From positions 1-16,778 of the forward strand of contig CAKMOD010000092.1 in assembly GCA_927910885.1 (NCBI GenBank): a stretch of DNA of 16,778 bases, given 5' to 3'. The position numbers and the translations under genes were made by a program. Below the pieces are notes generated by a model. That model saw only the letters and a program-made list of their open reading frames with translations, did no database searches and was not told where the DNA came from. The stretch comes from an uncultured Prevotella sp. (lineage in GTDB: Bacteria; Bacteroidota; Bacteroidia; Bacteroidales; Bacteroidaceae). This document shows positions 15,410-16,778 of the stretch, one piece after another; within the stretch, counting starts at the first letter, position 1; each line of letters opens with the position of its first letter.

Positions 15410-16645
15410 ATGATGAAGTTGAAATTAGTATTTACATTTGCAGCTGTCTCAGGATTGCTTTTTGCATCTTGTGCAGATAGCTATGAGGGTGCACCTAAGA
15501 AGACTGAAGCCAGTCAGCAGACTACGCAAGTAGTGCCTGTTGCCGTTACGAAGTCAAACACCATGCAGGTATATGCACATTATATGCCTTGGTTTGAGAC
15601 GACCACATCCAACCCTAAGAACGAAGGAAAGTGGGGTTATCACTGGACAATGAAGAACTGTGACCCTAACAAGACCGATGCTAATGGCAAAAGACAGATA
15701 GCTTCACACTATTATCCACAGACGGGTCCTTATGCAAGTGGTGATGAGGCTGTGTTGGATTATCAGTGTTTGCTGATGAAGTATGCTGGATTAGATGGTG
15801 TGATGGTCGACTGGTATGGCGTTAATAGTGATAATTCAATTGCCTTACATAAGTCGAATACCGAAGCACTCTTCCGTGCCTTGAAGCGTGCAGGGCTCAA
15901 GATGAGTGTCGTTTATGAAGACAGAACACTCGAAGGAGTGACAGATAAGGTTGGAACAGTACGTCAGGACTTACGTTATTTAGCTGAGAACTTCTTTAAA
16001 GATGATAGTTATGTGAAGGTTGAGGGTCGTCCATTGTTATTAGATTTCGGTCCTATTCAGATGAAATCGCCAAAAGATTGGTACCGTAGTTTCTCTATCC
16101 TCACTACAAAACCGATGTTTCTTGTACTGGAAGGAAAGATGGGCAGCGTTAATAATGCTACTTATTCAGACAATGCACAAGGTGTTTATACATGGGTGAA
16201 TCCTAATCCTAACTATGCTATAGCTAAGGATTATAAGTGTTTTGTAGGCGGTGCTATGCCTGGTTTCTGGGACTATTACAAAGAAGGTGAGGGCGGTACA
16301 GGTTATCAGACATACAGTGCTGAGAACGGAGCGTTGTTCCAGCGACAGCTTGATGCAGCCCGACAGGCAGGTCTGAAGTATCTGCAAATAAGCACATGGA
16401 ACGACTATGGCGAGGGAACTACTATCGAACCAACCTTGGAGTATGGGTATAAATACCTCCTCATGTTGCAGAAGTTCACAGGTGTAAGCTATCAACAAGC
16501 CGACTTAGAACTTATCTATCGCTGGTATCAAGCACGTGTTGCACAACCTAATAATGCGAAGGTAAAGGAGGCATATAACGCCCTTGTACAATTGAAGACA
16601 GGTGAGGCGAAAGCCTTACTTGATGCTATTAATGGTAAGAATTAA
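15410..16645 (+). CDS. GH71/GH99-like glycoside hydrolase lipoprotein (possible alpha-1,3-glucan-active)
   Basis: This 411-residue surface lipoprotein has lipobox Cys21 (LLFASC) and a single (beta/alpha)8-type domain. GH71/GH99-like marks are HYMPWFE (57-63), GYHW (76-79), DGVMVDWYG (129-137), LLLDFG and the acid motif STWNDYGEGTTIEP, with W330, D332 and E335. In GH99 endo-mannanases the equivalent motif is N-E-W-x-E. The N-D-(Y/F)-G-E form seen here is what I associate with GH71 alpha-1,3-glucanases, which fits the GH87 gene in this locus. An ATG at 15380 would add 10 residues before the signal peptide; 15410 gives a compact lipoprotein signal and is preferred. The gene has its own promoter downstream of the palindrome array, and another secreted protein starts 20 bp after it. 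It could also be an alpha-mannan enzyme, or a family between GH71 and GH99. Confidence 0.72.
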   Translation: MMKLKLVFTFAAVSGLLFASCADSYEGAPKKTEASQQTTQVVPVAVTKSNTMQVYAHYMPWFETTTSNPKNEGKWGYHWTMKNCDPNKTDANGKRQIASHYYPQTGPYASGDEAVLDYQCLLMKYAGLDGVMVDWYGVNSDNSIALHKSNTEALFRALKRAGLKMSVVYEDRTLEGVTDKVGTVRQDLRYLAENFFKDDSYVKVEGRPLLLDFGPIQMKSPKDWYRSFSILTTKPMFLVLEGKMGSVNNATYSDNAQGVYTWVNPNPNYAIAKDYKCFVGGAMPGFWDYYKEGEGGTGYQTYSAENGALFQRQLDAARQAGLKYLQISTWNDYGEGTTIEPTLEYGYKYLLMLQKFTGVSYQQADLELIYRWYQARVAQPNNAKVKEAYNALVQLKTGEAKALLDAINGKN

Positions 16646-16665
16646 TATTATTAAAATCTCAATAA

Positions 16666-16778
16666 ATGAAAACAGAACGTTTTAAAAATCTCTTTTTAGT
16701 GCTGTGCTTTGCACTCCTCCAATGGCAATGATGGCAAAGCAGGAAGCTACCAGTAAGTTCACCTTCGGGCAATCTGAC
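16666..16778 (+). CDS. Start of a secreted protein, 3'-truncated, with a frameshift in the signal peptide
   Basis: An ATG at 16666, 20 bp after the GH71-like gene, opens a signal peptide (MKTERFKNLFLVLCFALL). The frame hits TGA at 16729-16731. The next frame, from about 16719, reads PMAMMAKQEATSKFTFGQSD to the window end, exactly what should follow such a signal peptide. One base therefore appears to be missing near 16711-16721. The FTFGQSD ending could be the start of a glycoside hydrolase such as GH35, but too little is visible to call a family. An internal start at 16722 is the alternative if the shift is real. Confidence 0.5.

Overview
The window joins two kinds of DNA. Positions 1 to about 902 are AT-rich, Campylobacter-like coding sequence: the 3' part of an iron/siderophore ABC-transporter substrate-binding protein, broken by two single-base shifts in A runs. 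From about 959 to the end the DNA is Bacteroidota, most like an oral Prevotella. The reasons are TAnnTTTG promoters, absence of Shine-Dalgarno sites, SusC/SusD, Bacteroidota lipoprotein signals and a type IX secretion-type C-terminus. The join near 903-958 is more likely an assembly chimera between two oral genera than a real transfer.

Layout. 1059-1466 (+) is an OsmC-family protein with its own promoter and terminator. 1586-2331 has no gene and holds copy 1 of a roughly 450-bp intergenic repeat, flanked by 19-bp inverted repeats. 2332-3927 (-) is a membrane-anchored TPR/helix-turn-helix regulator (DUF6377-like). 4101-7004 (-) is a large secreted GH87-type alpha-1,3-glucanase (mutanase) with two CARDB-like modules and a sorting-type tail. 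7005-8458 is a 1.45-kb divergent intergenic region with two outward promoters, a possible small transcript ending in a strong terminator, and copy 2 of the repeat. 8459-14919 (+) is an operon: DUF5004-like lipoprotein, Trp-rich secreted protein (probable glycan binder), SusC, SusD. After a hairpin and an array of four TTTTCATGAAAA-type palindromes comes a GH71/GH99-like lipoprotein (15410-16645). The start of a further secreted protein, frameshifted in its signal peptide, runs off the end.

Read together, 2332-16778 looks like a polysaccharide utilization locus. A GH87 enzyme and a GH71-like enzyme, both families tied to alpha-1,3-glucan, surround a SusC/SusD importer. The inferred substrate is alpha-1,3-glucan (mutan), the insoluble glucan that streptococci deposit in dental plaque. 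GH87 would cut the polymer outside the cell. SusD and the two accessory proteins would bind it at the surface, SusC would import oligosaccharides, and the GH71-like lipoprotein would trim them. The 9-bp dyad TGATTATCA occurs upstream of the regulator, the GH87 gene and the operon, and is the best candidate operator. Function and substrate are inferred from motifs and gene neighbourhood; no database search was possible.
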